A DNA stretch of 26,512 nucleotides, taken from NCBI GenBank assembly GCA_903813345.2, contig CAIIXF020000117.1, positions 1-26,512 on the forward strand. The letters run 5' to 3'. The notes beneath the pieces were generated by a model that saw only the letters and a program-made list of their open reading frames with translations, ran no database searches and was not told where the DNA came from. Numbering within the stretch: the first letter of the stretch is position 1; each line of letters starts with the position of its first letter. The position numbers and the translations under genes are program-made. Source of the stretch: Owenia fusiformis (taxonomy: Eukaryota > Annelida > Polychaeta > Sabellida > Oweniidae). Below are positions 8,702-16,831 of this stretch, piece after piece.

Positions 8702-9150
8702 TAATTCCTCTTAGCTTGTCCGTTTTCTCCTTGCTTTCAAAATGTGTCTGTCCATTATGACATTATATTTCGTACTAAATGATCATATGTTTAGCAATCT
8801 CCTACTATAAACTAAATATTTTAGTCTAAGCCCTATTTGCAATGATTCATAATCAATAATGTCATACCTCAATGTTTTCCTTATACATTTACCAATTGAC
8901 TGATTATGTTTCAATAGGTAATATTTCGTACTAAATGATCAGGTACAGGTACAAACATCCCTGAAAATTACAGATGAATTCTGTATCTGCAATACAGCCT
9001 GCCGTTCCTGCTAACATCATTACTTTACAAAGTCTTTTATCTCGTGCCGTTAAGACTCATTTTTGTCCAGCACTGCAATGTATAGGCCTAAATTATAGAG
9101 TCTGTGAGTCCATAATCTCTTGAGAAGGGCTGTCGAGAGTCCTGTCACTT
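8702..9150. other. unassigned; possible short coding piece near 9050-9150
   Basis: ATTTCGTACTAAATGATCA occurs twice, near 8766 and 8923. A minus-strand block following an acceptor-like TTTTTCAG near 9165 reads GLIEVTGLSTALLKRLW, but I cannot place it in a family. Confidence 0.3.
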
Positions 9151-9167
9151 CTATTAAACCTGAAAAA

Positions 9168-9307
9168 GTTTTGATTTTTGCTTGGGAATTAGATAAATCT
9201 TGTAAATAATAATTATCATTATATGATTTAGTACATAAAGCTTTAAAACATTGACTTTGACAACAGTTAATAGACAAACTTCACACTTAGGGCAATATGA
9301 ATTTGCA
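9168..9307 (-). repeat. 140-bp duplicated coding-like block, copy A
   Basis: Direct duplicate of 9374-9513 at a 206-bp offset, about 93% identical by eye (roughly nine mismatches, no gaps). On the minus strand both copies can be read as FKAL.TKS.NDNYYLQDLSN, and copy A stays open into the sequence beyond. This suggests an exon or transposon-gene segment duplicated in tandem. Confidence 0.8.
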
Positions 9308-9373
9308 ATCACCTCTATTTAATCATTCCTATTGGTTTAACAAATAGTCACTACTTTTTGTTGTCTTATTGCA

Positions 9374-9513
9374 GTTTTAATTTTTGCTTGGGAATTAGAT
9401 AAATCTTGTAGATAATAATTATCATTAAGTGATTTAGTAAATAAGGCTTTAAAACTTTGACTTTGACCACCGTTAATAGACAAACTTCACACTTAGGGCA
9501 ATATGAATTTGCA
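9374..9513 (-). repeat. 140-bp duplicated coding-like block, copy B
   Basis: Partner of 9168-9307. It joins upstream (higher coordinates) to a cysteine-containing frame with SYCPKCEVC. The unique flanks differ from copy A straight after GAATTTGCA. Confidence 0.8.
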
Positions 9514-9528
9514 GCAGCACCTAAGTTG
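9374..9528 (-). CDS. predicted exon 3 with CPKCEVC zinc-ribbon-like motif
   Basis: A minus-strand acceptor GCATTTGCAG precedes 9528. The first base completes the codon left open by the exon at 9657-9760, after which the frame reads NLGAAANSYCPKCEVCLL. The C-x2-C-x2-C cluster suggests metal binding. After the cysteines the best-looking protein (FKALFTKSLNDNYYLQDLSN) is in another frame, so this copy may be damaged. Function unknown. Confidence 0.35.
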
Positions 9529-9656
9529 CTGCAAATGCAGCTCTGCATGGCCATGTCAGCAACAAGGTGGCAAAGGTATCATATACTAATGCAAACTCAC
9601 TGATTTGAAGCATGGTTAGGCGTGATATCGCGGATTGTATTATTTTAAATAATTAC

Positions 9657-9760
9657 CTTCCTATTCTCTGCATGTCTTTTATCACTGCATATCCCAGTGT
9701 GATAGCATTCACTTCCGTCAATTCAGAGCACACCATCACAAAAATGGTTGTCTGCCATTG
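9657..9760 (-). CDS. predicted exon 2, unknown protein
   Basis: This 104-nt minus-strand block is bounded by an acceptor (TTACTTATAG before 9760) and a donor (GGAAG|GTAATT). It is fully open in phase 0, reading TTIFVMVCSELTEVNAITLG and on to DMQRIGR. The phase fits exons on both sides: the previous exon ends in phase 0 and this one leaves two bases that the next supplies. Family not recognised. Confidence 0.45.
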
Positions 9761-9938
9761 CTATAAGTAAGGTCACAAATAAGATAGTATTTAGAATAAA
9801 TACCTGTACAAATGATCTAAGTTACAATGGCCTACATTTTTAAAGAGACAATTTAAATAAGTATATAATTTTTGACATTGATGCCCAACAATTTTGATGA
9901 CTTTCTGAAGATGACTGTAACATATGCTTAATACTTAC

Positions 9939-10034
9939 ATTCTTGCACAACTCCAGAGTACATTTGCACTCTGGCTGCCATTTAGTTCTTCTTTTTCGAC
10001 AGCCAAACTGGTTCCGCACTTGGAATCTTTCTTT
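9939..10034 (-). CDS. predicted exon 1, Cys-rich CXC-like segment
   Basis: Exactly 32 codons (96 nt) lie between an acceptor with a T-rich tract (TTTCTTTTAG) and a textbook donor (AAT|GTAAGT) on the minus strand. The product includes FGCRKRRTKWQPECKC and ends TLELCKN. Cysteines at positions 12, 23, 25 and 30 with many basic residues recall the CXC/tesmin-type zinc-binding module. That module, from memory, also closes some EEAD-family proteins. It may be the C-terminal part of such a gene or an unrelated host gene. Splicing and identity are inference; the open frame and splice sites are seen. Confidence 0.5.
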
Positions 10035-10498
10035 CTAAAAGAAAATTTTACCTTCTAAGCAACCATGTACAGTTGAAAATCCATATTAAATATAGAATTT
10101 GTTTTACCAAGTGCATCAGCAGTAGGTTGGCACCTTTGCATTGTCAAAAATGAGTACTTATGAATCTCCTGCTGAAGATACTGGGTATCACATCATAAAC
10201 TTCCAATGAATGGGATGTGATAATGCCATACCAAGGGTGAAAAAGTACTTTCATTGAGTATATGCTAGGTTACCTGTCAGACTTAAAATGGAAAAAAATT
10301 ATATGTTTTTTAAAGCCCCTTCTAATAAGCGAGCCAGAATATGTATGGGTTGTCTAAATTTTTTTTTTTTTTAATCATTTATTTCATTAATTAAGTTCAT
10401 GGTAAGTTATACATGTTATACCGCCTAGGTTTGAACATAAACATTGTTGGCAGTAGGTTATAAGTAGGTACATAACATCATGTAAGATATGAAATATA
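10035..10498. other. no gene seen
   Basis: AT-rich sequence up to the left end of the mariner element. It contains a T-run near 10360-10371. Nothing else supported. Confidence 0.4.
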
Positions 10499-10612
10499 CA
10501 GGGTGGGCCAAAAAAAAGTTCACCCTTTTTCATTTTAATCTCATTTTTTTGTTTTTGATGCAATCCCTTAAAAAATTGATATGTAGATAACTGAGACATT
10601 TCTAAACAAGGT
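10499..10612 (+). repeat. left terminal inverted repeat of the mariner element
   Basis: The first 43 bases are nearly perfect against the right end. Similarity continues with scattered mismatches to about 10612, longer than the 20-30 bp typical of classic mariners. Confidence 0.85.
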
Positions 10613-10651
10613 CGATATATAACATTAGGTGTGTCTTTGGCTGTTTTGTTT

Positions 10652-10942
10652 TTAAAGTAAATGTTCAATATGTCCTCCTTGTTCCTGCACGACCAGTTTT
10701 AGTCTATGACGCCATTTATTTATTGCCGCGTTAATTGATTGTTGTGATAATTGTTCCCAACATAAAGTTATTCTTTGTTGGAGTTCTTGAACTGAATGGA
10801 TGGGAACACTATGAACATGTTTTTCTAGTTCACCCCACTTTTTTAGCACTCTGTCTATATAGTATGTAGAATTCATTTTGGCTCCAGGTTGAACAAATGT
10901 TACTCTAGTTTTTCCCAATTTAGATACGCCGGCAGATACCAT
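10652..10942 (-). pseudogene. mariner-like transposase, C-terminal remnant with internal deletion
   Basis: The 96-aa minus-strand frame begins MVSAGVSKLGKTRVTFVQPG, matching the '(V)MVWGGVS..GKT.L.FV..G' strand of mariner DDE transposases. It continues with YYIDRVLKK, then jumps to KHVHSVPIHSVQELQQRI and ends NKWRHRLKLVVQEQGGHIEH, the usual WR.RL..C....GGH.E tail. The 'W.PNSPDLNP' catalytic segment that should lie between YYIDRVL and the tail is missing. At least one catalytic aspartate is therefore lost and the protein is dead. The frame extends upstream (FYPIF..) without the N-terminal helix-turn-helix domains. Confidence 0.85.
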
Positions 10943-11269
10943 GAGGAAAATTGGATAAAACCATGGATTTTCAGTAACTTGTTGACCAACTCATCTATGG
11001 TAGTATCGGGTGTTTATAAGAAAACTTAATTGTTTAAAGAGGTGTTTATCATCAACTCTGACTATTATTAACACTCTACTTTGTAATATTTTGCATTAAC
11101 TGACATAAAAATTATATTAACCATGATAACTTCTTTTCAAATTTCCCTCCTTTTTTTGAAATCCGCCATTTTGTAAATGAAGTGAATTTCTGTTTTTTTC
11201 ATGACACACCATAAATATATTTTAGGTGTCATGACAACACTGTTGCATAAATTTCACTCAAATCCTAAC

Positions 11270-11383
11270 AACATGTACAGAAATGTCTGAGCTATATACA
11301 TATCAATTTTTAGAGGCATTGCATCAAAAATAAGAAAATTAGATTAAAATGAAAAAGGGTGAACTTTTTTTTGGCCCACCCTG
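11270..11383 (-). repeat. right terminal inverted repeat of the mariner element
   Basis: Inverted partner of 10499-10612, ending ...TTGGCCCACCCTG before a TA. Confidence 0.85.
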
Positions 11384-11462
11384 TAATGGCGTTACACCAT
11401 ATCTAAAGAATCAAGAATATACAAGTGGACATTTAATAATGGAAAGTACATACATGGATAAA

Positions 11463-12495
11463 GGGCTAAGCAAGGGATATCGTTTCCATACTTTTGGTGA
11501 TGAACTCTGCAGTTAGATGAAGAATTTGGTTATTAGATTTTGAGTCATAGTTTTTATGACCGTAAAGTAAGAACTCTATCTTACCTTGTTGATTAAGCTT
11601 TAGGTAAATTTCAATCAACTGCAAATGTGAAAGCTGTGCAATCAAATCTATCCTTTCATCTTCATTTAGGTTGCAGTGATGGAAGACATGTATAGTTGTT
11701 TGAGGATTGCCACATTTAAATTATTTTTATCAAGCCTTTTCAAAATATTAGGAAATATTTTGTTTGCTTTTGAGAATGATGTTGAGTCCTCTCGCCATGC
11801 AAGGCAGACACCGTTATGTTTTGTACCATAGCAGGCTCCATTGCCTTTGTAGAGGCAATGAACTAATAATAATAAAATAATAAAATAAAATAATTGTACA
11901 CTGTCTAATCTGTACATGAAATGCAATAATAAAATTGTATGAAATAATCTTTAGCTTTATCTGTCTCATTATCATTATCACTGGCATTATCTATCTCATC
12001 TTCATTGGTATTATCATTGTCATCATCAAAGTAGATATGTGTTACAGCATTGGTGTAATATATGCTCGTCATAGTGTTCATAGTTAATTCAGGGATGCAT
12101 GGGGATTTTTATCATTATAAAGATTTATTTATTATTTAAAAGAGCAAATCCACCAAAATAAGTTGCACCAAATTAAGTAGAAGTAAAATATCAGAGTAAA
12201 TTAATGTCTTCATGAACTGCCTTAAGTCTAACACACTTAACGTGTTTCCACATTAGACATTTGTCACACCTGGCACTTGACTCTTCCACATCATTTATAA
12301 TTCTATGACAGACATTGCAGCTATATGCCTTATTCTCGTCCATTCTTCTTAACATAGATTGTAGATCCTTCCAAGCAGCATTGGTGAAATGAGGTTTCAA
12401 CATTTTCATATTTATTTCTTTTTCATTCCTCTCAATAATGTACCCATTCAAAACATCTTTTACTAATCCTTTGTTTGTTATCCACTCAATTAATG
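11463..12495 (-). pseudogene. PHD-finger 'AWRED' family gene remnant, multi-part
   Basis: Minus strand. After an acceptor CTGCTTCCAG, the frame at 12495 begins LIEWITNKGLVKDVLNGYI and leads to a PHD/RING-like cluster: Cys45-x2-Cys48, Cys62-x2-Cys65, His70-x2-Cys73 of the 86-aa frame (CNVC, CDKC, WKHVKC). An acidic D/N/E-rich stretch follows at about 11945-12080. Then comes GTKHNGVCLAWRED with SKANKIFPNILKRLD (11750-11830) and, in a shifted frame, NLNEDERIDLIAQLSHLQL with GHKNYDSKSN and TAEFITKSMETISLA, ending near 11463. I recall this block order from repeated uncharacterised proteins of cnidarians and molluscs that behave like transposon-borne genes. Two or more frame changes and an interruption between the blocks make an intact product unlikely. 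Confidence 0.5.
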
Positions 12496-12499
12496 CTGG

Positions 12500-12950
12500 A
12501 AGCAGAAAAAACAGTGAAAGGTCAGCATATATTATTCTGTGTCTTCCTTCCTTCCAAAACTGACAATAAAATATAACAAGTATCTGCTAGTGGTACTTAT
12601 ATCTCAGGCCAAGCATTAAGTTTTTGATTTTCGCCTGGGATTTTTGTATATTTTATCTTGCAGTTTCGGGTGTAGGATTAATGTAAGACCACGCATCAAC
12701 ATACCATCTCAACGGGCCTATAGATCCCAGACGATGCAACGATTTTTTGATGTCGTCTGCCCAGAACGACTTCTTCCTGCCCGAACAACATGTTTGTTAT
12801 CCGATACGCATTTTGTAAGGATCTCAGTTTCAGACTCCCTCTATCTTTGCAATATTAGATTGACGAGACTGTGACATATTTATTTACTTAACACTTACAG
12901 CTATATTTTTAAAAAAATGAGATATCTTGCAAATTATTAAAATTTTAAAT
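12500..12950. other. unassigned stretch
   Basis: A relatively GC-richer island at 12640-12860 is open on both strands (76 codons on plus; about 40 on minus, with basic RAGRSRSGQTTSKNR). Neither matches anything I know. The rest is AT-rich. Confidence 0.3.
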
Positions 12951-12954
12951 TCAA

Positions 12955-13560
12955 AAATGTATGGTTAAATCTCTCAAATTGTCCATTTCCAGATGGATGG
13001 TATGGTGTAGTATGTGATTTTGAGATACTATAGATTTTACACAAAGCAGCAACTATTTTGCCCTCAAAGTTTCTAACATGATCTGAATGAATCCTAGTAG
13101 GAATTCCAAACACATGAAACCAATTGTTAACTCAAACTTTGGCTACAGTTCTTGCCTTTTGATCTTTAGTTGGTATAGCCACAGAATATTTAGTGAACAT
13201 ATCAGTCATCAACAACACATTTTTATAGCCACTACTAGACATTTCAAGAAAAGTAAAATCCAAAGATAAAACTTCTAGTGGTTTTGTTGTATGTATAGTT
13301 CCAAGGGGTGATTTGATTTCATTATTGATCTTGCTTAATACACTTTTTGCAGTTATTGATCCAAGTTTTTTTTTGTCTTCTGACGTGTTTAGCTAGTAAA
13401 ATCTAACTCTGACCAATTGTTCAGCTCTATTATTACCTTGATTACTAATATGGTTATGTAAGGATGTAAAGACCTCTTTTCTCAAAGATTGAGGCAGAAC
13501 AATTTGATGTGTCTCTGTGGTCATTGTCAAGAACACTTCTATGTAATATTCAATTTATGA
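12955..13560 (-). pseudogene. Gypsy integrase, zinc domain plus DDE core, with stops and frameshifts
   Basis: Minus-strand order: RSVLDNDHRDT, then in another frame IVLPQSLRKEVFTSLHNH (zinc-binding region; the second His of 'LHDHSGHQG' has become Asn), CKKC, and LEVLSLDFTFLEMSSSGYKN with the first catalytic Asp. Next, IPTRIHSDH.RNFEGKIVAA carries the second Asp. Finally comes YHPSGNGQFERFNHT with the catalytic Glu. All three catalytic acids remain visible, but a TGA replaces the usual Trp before VNNWFHVFG and there are at least two frameshifts. The C-terminal domain is lost at about 12955. Confidence 0.88.
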
Positions 13561-13759
13561 TTTTGATATTTGAGCTGTTCTTTATTGAAAGTTGAATGGT
13601 CAACACTTTCCTTATTTATCAAAGCTCTGACTGGACCAATGATTGGATCAGACATTTGTGAGTCTAAGTTTTGTCATATTGCTAGGCAATGTCTCACTAG
13701 TTTTCTTTGCAAGAGATCGAGCCCCTGGGATCGAGCGGACCAAAGGTTTAAAGTCTGAA

Positions 13760-14158
13760 TTAGAATTTTCTTGATTTATATAGCACTATTCTATCAGCAA
13801 AACCATTGATTAAGCTCATAGCACTAAGCTCTATGTCGGATTCATCTTTACTTTGACTACTACTATGTTGAATTCTACTGAGTGCATCTGCACCTGTGTT
13901 TTTACGTCGAGGGCGATATATGATTTCAAAGTCAAAAGATGGTAAATCTGAGACCCATTTTTGTTCAAGAGCTGGCAATTTTTTCTGTGTCATTGCATAA
14001 TCTCTAAACGTGTCAGTGACTGCCCATTTGAGACTTAACAATTCAGGTTTCTTGCTAGAATAATTTAGCATGTTTTTCTCACTTTTACATATGCCTCTGC
14101 GTGCATATGATATGACCCTTGTCTTATTTAGTTTTTTCAAAAATATAGTACTGTACAT
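13760..14158 (-). pseudogene. Gypsy RNase H domain with internal deletion
   Basis: The 132-aa frame contains ISYARRGICKSEKN, then KKPELLSLKWAV (the catalytic Glu block, residues 37-47), WVSDLPSFDFEIIYRPRR and ADALSR (90-95), the standard end of Gypsy RNase H. Between DTFRDY and LPALEQKW about 20 residues are missing, including the TDNNPL aspartate motif. The frame is preserved across the gap, so the deletion was a multiple of three or its effect is hidden. Without that aspartate the enzyme cannot be active. Confidence 0.88.
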
Positions 14159-14223
14159 TGTTATATTTTATTTGCTGTTTTTACTTTCTGTTATTATTGA
14201 ACATAACACCTCCAATTGAGGAT

Positions 14224-14251
14224 CCTTTGCTCTATATCTTTAGAGCAAAGG
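14224..14251. repeat. perfect 11-bp hairpin, 6-nt loop
   Basis: CCTTTGCTCTA and its exact complement TAGAGCAAAGG are separated by TATCTT. No coding context; it could be a transposon subterminal hairpin. Confidence 0.75.
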
Positions 14252-14387
14252 TTCAGTTATCAAATAGTGTTTTACATATTAGGCCATTCTATTAACCAAA
14301 ATAACTTACATTTAAAAAACATAAACCATCCTTGAGTTGTTTAAAAAGGAAATGCATGGCTAATTTTGATGATTTAATGCTTCATAT

Positions 14388-14426
14388 CATGGGCTTTCAA
14401 TTAGAGTTGAAAGTTGAAAGCCCATG
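14388..14426. repeat. perfect 13-bp hairpin, 13-nt loop
   Basis: CATGGGCTTTCAA (14388-14400) and TTGAAAGCCCATG (14414-14426) are exact inverted copies. The loop contains GAGTTGAAAG, echoing the right arm. Confidence 0.75.
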
Positions 14427-14489
14427 TTCATATTAAAAATTAACATGTAATAATAGTACAACACTTAATTTGCATTTATTATTTTTTAA

Positions 14490-15018
14490 GGAAATGGTTA
14501 CCTTAGCAGTTTTATTTAAACCTCGTGGTACAGTTGATTCGCTGCTTGTGGGTACATCTGATTTGTTCGACATTTCAATATTCCCACTGAATGCATGGAC
14601 ATATCATCCGAATTCATCCTTTTTTATATTTTCACCATGTGCACGCTTCAAATGCTTTAACATACTCTTGTTCAAGTCAGTATTAAAAGAATGCAGATTA
14701 AGCCTCTATGAGAATAGATGATTCACAGGATCCATAGAATTCCTCAAGTATAAATCTTTCACCAGCAAACTGTTTAGCTTTTCACATACTTGTGTATCCA
14801 CATTTCCAGCGATTTGTGTTATGAGTGATGGTTTACACATGTCTCCAGCTTTGAATTATTTTGGTGAAACCAATCATACAGCGATAGTCGCATGGAAGAA
14901 TTTGTTAGAGGATGAGAGTCTCCTTCTTCAGGTTCATCGTTAGGCACATCTAGGAATGGCAAAGACATATATGGTCTTTTTTCCACAGTGACTAGTAAGG
15001 GTTCTTTCAAATCAAATC
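14490..15018 (-). pseudogene. KDZ-like transposon protein C-terminal fragment, copy B
   Basis: After an acceptor-like ATCCCAACAG, the minus-strand frame from 15018 opens GFDLKEPLLVTVEKRPYMSL and contains an acidic NDEPEEGDSH stretch. Past a frameshift near 14850 it reads VDTQVCEKLNSLLVKDLYLR and NSMDPVNHLF, then a stop, then HLKRAHGENIKK, a possible half zinc finger. The '(N/D)TQV.E......(L)...M....HLF' pattern is shared with 18424-18790. It is typical of the last part of Kyakuja/Dileera/Zisupton-type transposases as I remember them. Two frame breaks at least. Family assignment moderate; coding origin fairly likely. Confidence 0.4.
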
Positions 15019-15125
15019 CTGTTGGGATTGTATGTCTCTGGCTCAATGTAAACTGGCGTATATGGGCCTAACCGAGACCCCACATAATTATTTCCACCAA
15101 AGTCATTGATCTAAAATATATGTTA
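15019..15125. repeat. left part of interrupted target repeat, copy 1
   Basis: The 107 bases beginning CTGTTGGGATTGTATGTCTC match 16832-16938 with a few mismatches. The match is broken at 15125 by the 1,103-bp insertion and resumes at 16229. Confidence 0.9.
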
Positions 15126-15522
15126 GTACCCCAGACAGGTTGTATGATGCAGTCATTTTTTTACTTTATATTTGCAATAGAACAACCATTCTTATTAAAA
15201 TTTTCATATTTTATTCTTGAGACAATTTCCAACATGGGAAAAAATATTTTAACGAAATTCCCAATTTTATGATTTTGACGGGCTTTTTTCAAAAGCACTA
15301 CACTGTCAATAAAATACAGGTTTTTGCTTGAACAATTGAACTTTTAACATCATTTCAAATATTGTCTGGCTATTGGATTTTCGGCAGCCTAAAGTCTTTC
15401 CAGATATATATGTTGCCATATTAATAATAATTATGGCTGATTATTGTTATTCACTTGAGTCATATTCAATATTATTACAGTACATTAGGCCAATAAAAAC
15501 TTGTTGCTCTGGGTCTCGTTTT
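15126..15522 (+). repeat. left arm of the long-inverted-repeat element
   Basis: Inverted partner of 15832-16228. The pairing can be followed from GTACCCCAGAC to CTCTGGGTCTCGTTTT. Confidence 0.9.
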
Positions 15523-15546
15523 GTGAAGCATTCCCTAGTCTGAGCC

Positions 15547-15747
15547 CAGATAGAGGAGGTCAATCTTCTTGTCCACGGACAGGAGTTCAACCCGATCGAA
15601 CTGTTCAATACTGTCCAAAATGAAGTAAAACATTACGAATCTCTAATTTCAAGTATTCTTGGCATAAGATCTTTCAGAGATGTTAATATAGCTGTGTCAA
15701 ATTTTAACATGAAATTGTCAAGGAGACCTGACATTTTAAAAGCATGA
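15547..15747 (+). other. unique core of the element with a 66-codon open frame, possible captured exon
   Basis: The core between the arms is not repeated in the window. After an acceptor-like GTCTGAGCCCAG, the plus strand is open from 15547 to a TGA at 15745-15747. It reads IEEVNLLVHGQEFNPIELFN, continues through NEVKHYESLISSILGIRSF and ends KLSRRPDILKA. Amino-acid makeup looks protein-like and its base composition is richer in G+C than the arms. I do not recognise the protein. An open run of this length can occur by chance in this window, so capture of a host exon is a hypothesis. Confidence 0.35.
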
Positions 15748-15831
15748 TACAATTTACGTGCCACGGGCTTGCATGCTGAGTGACGGTGGCGGAAAAACCC
15801 AGTCGAGAAAAAGGTGCGTTTTCAGAGGAAA

Positions 15832-16228
15832 CGTGACCCAGAGTGACAAGTTTTTCATTTGCCTAATGCACTGTAATAATATTAGGCCTATTGAATATGA
15901 CAAAAATGAATAACAATAATCAGCCATAATTAATATGGCATCAAATACATCTGGAAAGACTTTAGGCTGGCAAAAATCCAATAACTAGACAATCTTTGAA
16001 ATGACGTTAAAAGTTTAATTTTTCAAGCAAAACCTGTATTTTATTGACAATGGAGTGTTTTTGAAAAAAGCCTATCAAAATCATATAATTAGGAATTTCG
16101 TTAAAATATTTTTTTTCCATGTTGGAAATTGTCTCCAGAATAAAATATGAAAATTGTAATAAGAATGGTTGTTCTATTGCAAATATAGAGTAAAAAAACG
16201 ACTGCATCATACAACCTGTCCGGGGTAC
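15832..16228 (-). repeat. right arm of the long-inverted-repeat element
   Basis: Inverted partner of 15126-15522. It differs by scattered substitutions, so the arms have aged independently since the last gene conversion or transposition. Confidence 0.9.
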
Positions 16229-16480
16229 TAATAGTCATGAATATTCAATTATTTTTATTTTTTCATGTCAAGTCAGGACTATTATGATTTTATTTGAATG
16301 TTGACAGTGTATTTTTCAAAGCTCTAAGATATTTTAACATCCTCACTTACTTTACTAAGAAGGGGTCTTTTCCTTTCTCTATCCGAAAAAACAAGATGGT
16401 TTTTCAGCTCAATGTCACTAAGGTTTATGCGTTTCTGGAGGCAATGCTCCAGCCTGATTGCTATTTACATTTCTTTTCGT
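16229..16480. repeat. right part of interrupted target repeat, copy 1
   Basis: TAATAGTCATGAATATTCAA and the following sequence match 16937-17107. Copy 1 has about 85 extra bases (from TTTCTCTATCCG to GCTCCAGCC) that copy 2 lacks, either lost in copy 2 or gained in copy 1. Confidence 0.85.
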
Positions 16481-16831
16481 CAATTAGTCTCGCAGCTCCA
16501 AGTAAGTTAATGTTGACTATCAAGCACATTTATAGTATTGCACTACTCTCTTACCCTTTGGTGCGTATATTGATTGAGTTCAAACACTGGCATAAAGTTC
16601 TATAGAATTTATTCACTAAATCCAAATATTTAATTTTGGGGACACCATAACATCTCATTAACACTGTAACATATTAGTACATGACTCTCGCCATGAGTCA
16701 AAATAAAGGTCAGTACTGTGTGGTCTCATGCCACTGACCAAAATGACTTAACGTGACCTCCTGCCACATCCTGAAACTTAAATGCAAATAACTACTCTTT
16801 TTCGGTTCATGATCATAAAAATTCCACTAAT
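16481..16831. other. no gene seen; small palindromes
   Basis: TGACTC/GAGTCA flank TCGCCAT near 16682-16700, and GGTCAGT/ACTGACC form a 7-bp inverted pair near 16710-16741. A 103-codon plus-strand frame at 16294-16605 crosses the repeat boundary and looks like chance. Confidence 0.4.

Larger units (their letters stand above)
10499..11383. mobile_element. Tc1/mariner-type element, internally deleted, 885 bp
   Basis: The left end CAGGGTGGGCCAAAAAAAAG is repeated in inverted form at 11364-11383, and both ends are flanked by TA (10497-10498 and 11384-11385), the mariner target duplication. The inverted repeats stay alignable for about 110 bp (10499-10612 against about 11270-11383, including TTGATATGTA and CTGAGACATTTCT blocks). 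The core keeps only the C-terminal part of a transposase on the minus strand; the N-terminal DNA-binding region is gone. It is non-autonomous but could have been moved in trans. Confidence 0.93.
12955..14158 (-). mobile_element. Ty3/Gypsy retrotransposon pol fragment, 5'- and 3'-truncated
   Basis: A continuous minus-strand stretch carries RNase H, a linker, the integrase zinc domain and the integrase core in the Gypsy order (RNase H before integrase). Protease, reverse transcriptase, Gag and LTRs are missing here. The plus-strand Gag-like remnant at 892 is in the opposite orientation and cannot be part of the same copy. Confidence 0.9.
15126..16228. mobile_element. 1,103-bp element with ~397-bp inverted arms, TA target duplication
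   Basis: It starts GTACCCCAGACAGG and ends CCTGTCCGGGGTAC, with TA on each side (15124-15125 and 16229-16230). The arms at 15126-15522 and 15832-16228 are inverted copies, about 90% alike by eye; example blocks are GGTTGTATGATGCAGTC and AATAACAATAATCAGCCAT. The second copy of the surrounding repeat (16832-17107) has one TA at the exact junction and no insert, so both boundaries and the duplication are directly supported. TA choice fits Tc1/mariner and relatives, but such long arms are more like foldback elements or large MITEs. No transposase is present; a ~310-bp unique core carries an open frame. Confidence 0.95.

Noticed and set aside
13570-13758. 62-codon plus-strand frame
   Set aside because: Antisense to the Gypsy linker between RNase H and integrase; minus-strand reading matches the family.
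15754-15981. 75-codon minus-strand frame
   Set aside because: Runs from the core into an inverted arm; the partner arm does not preserve it.
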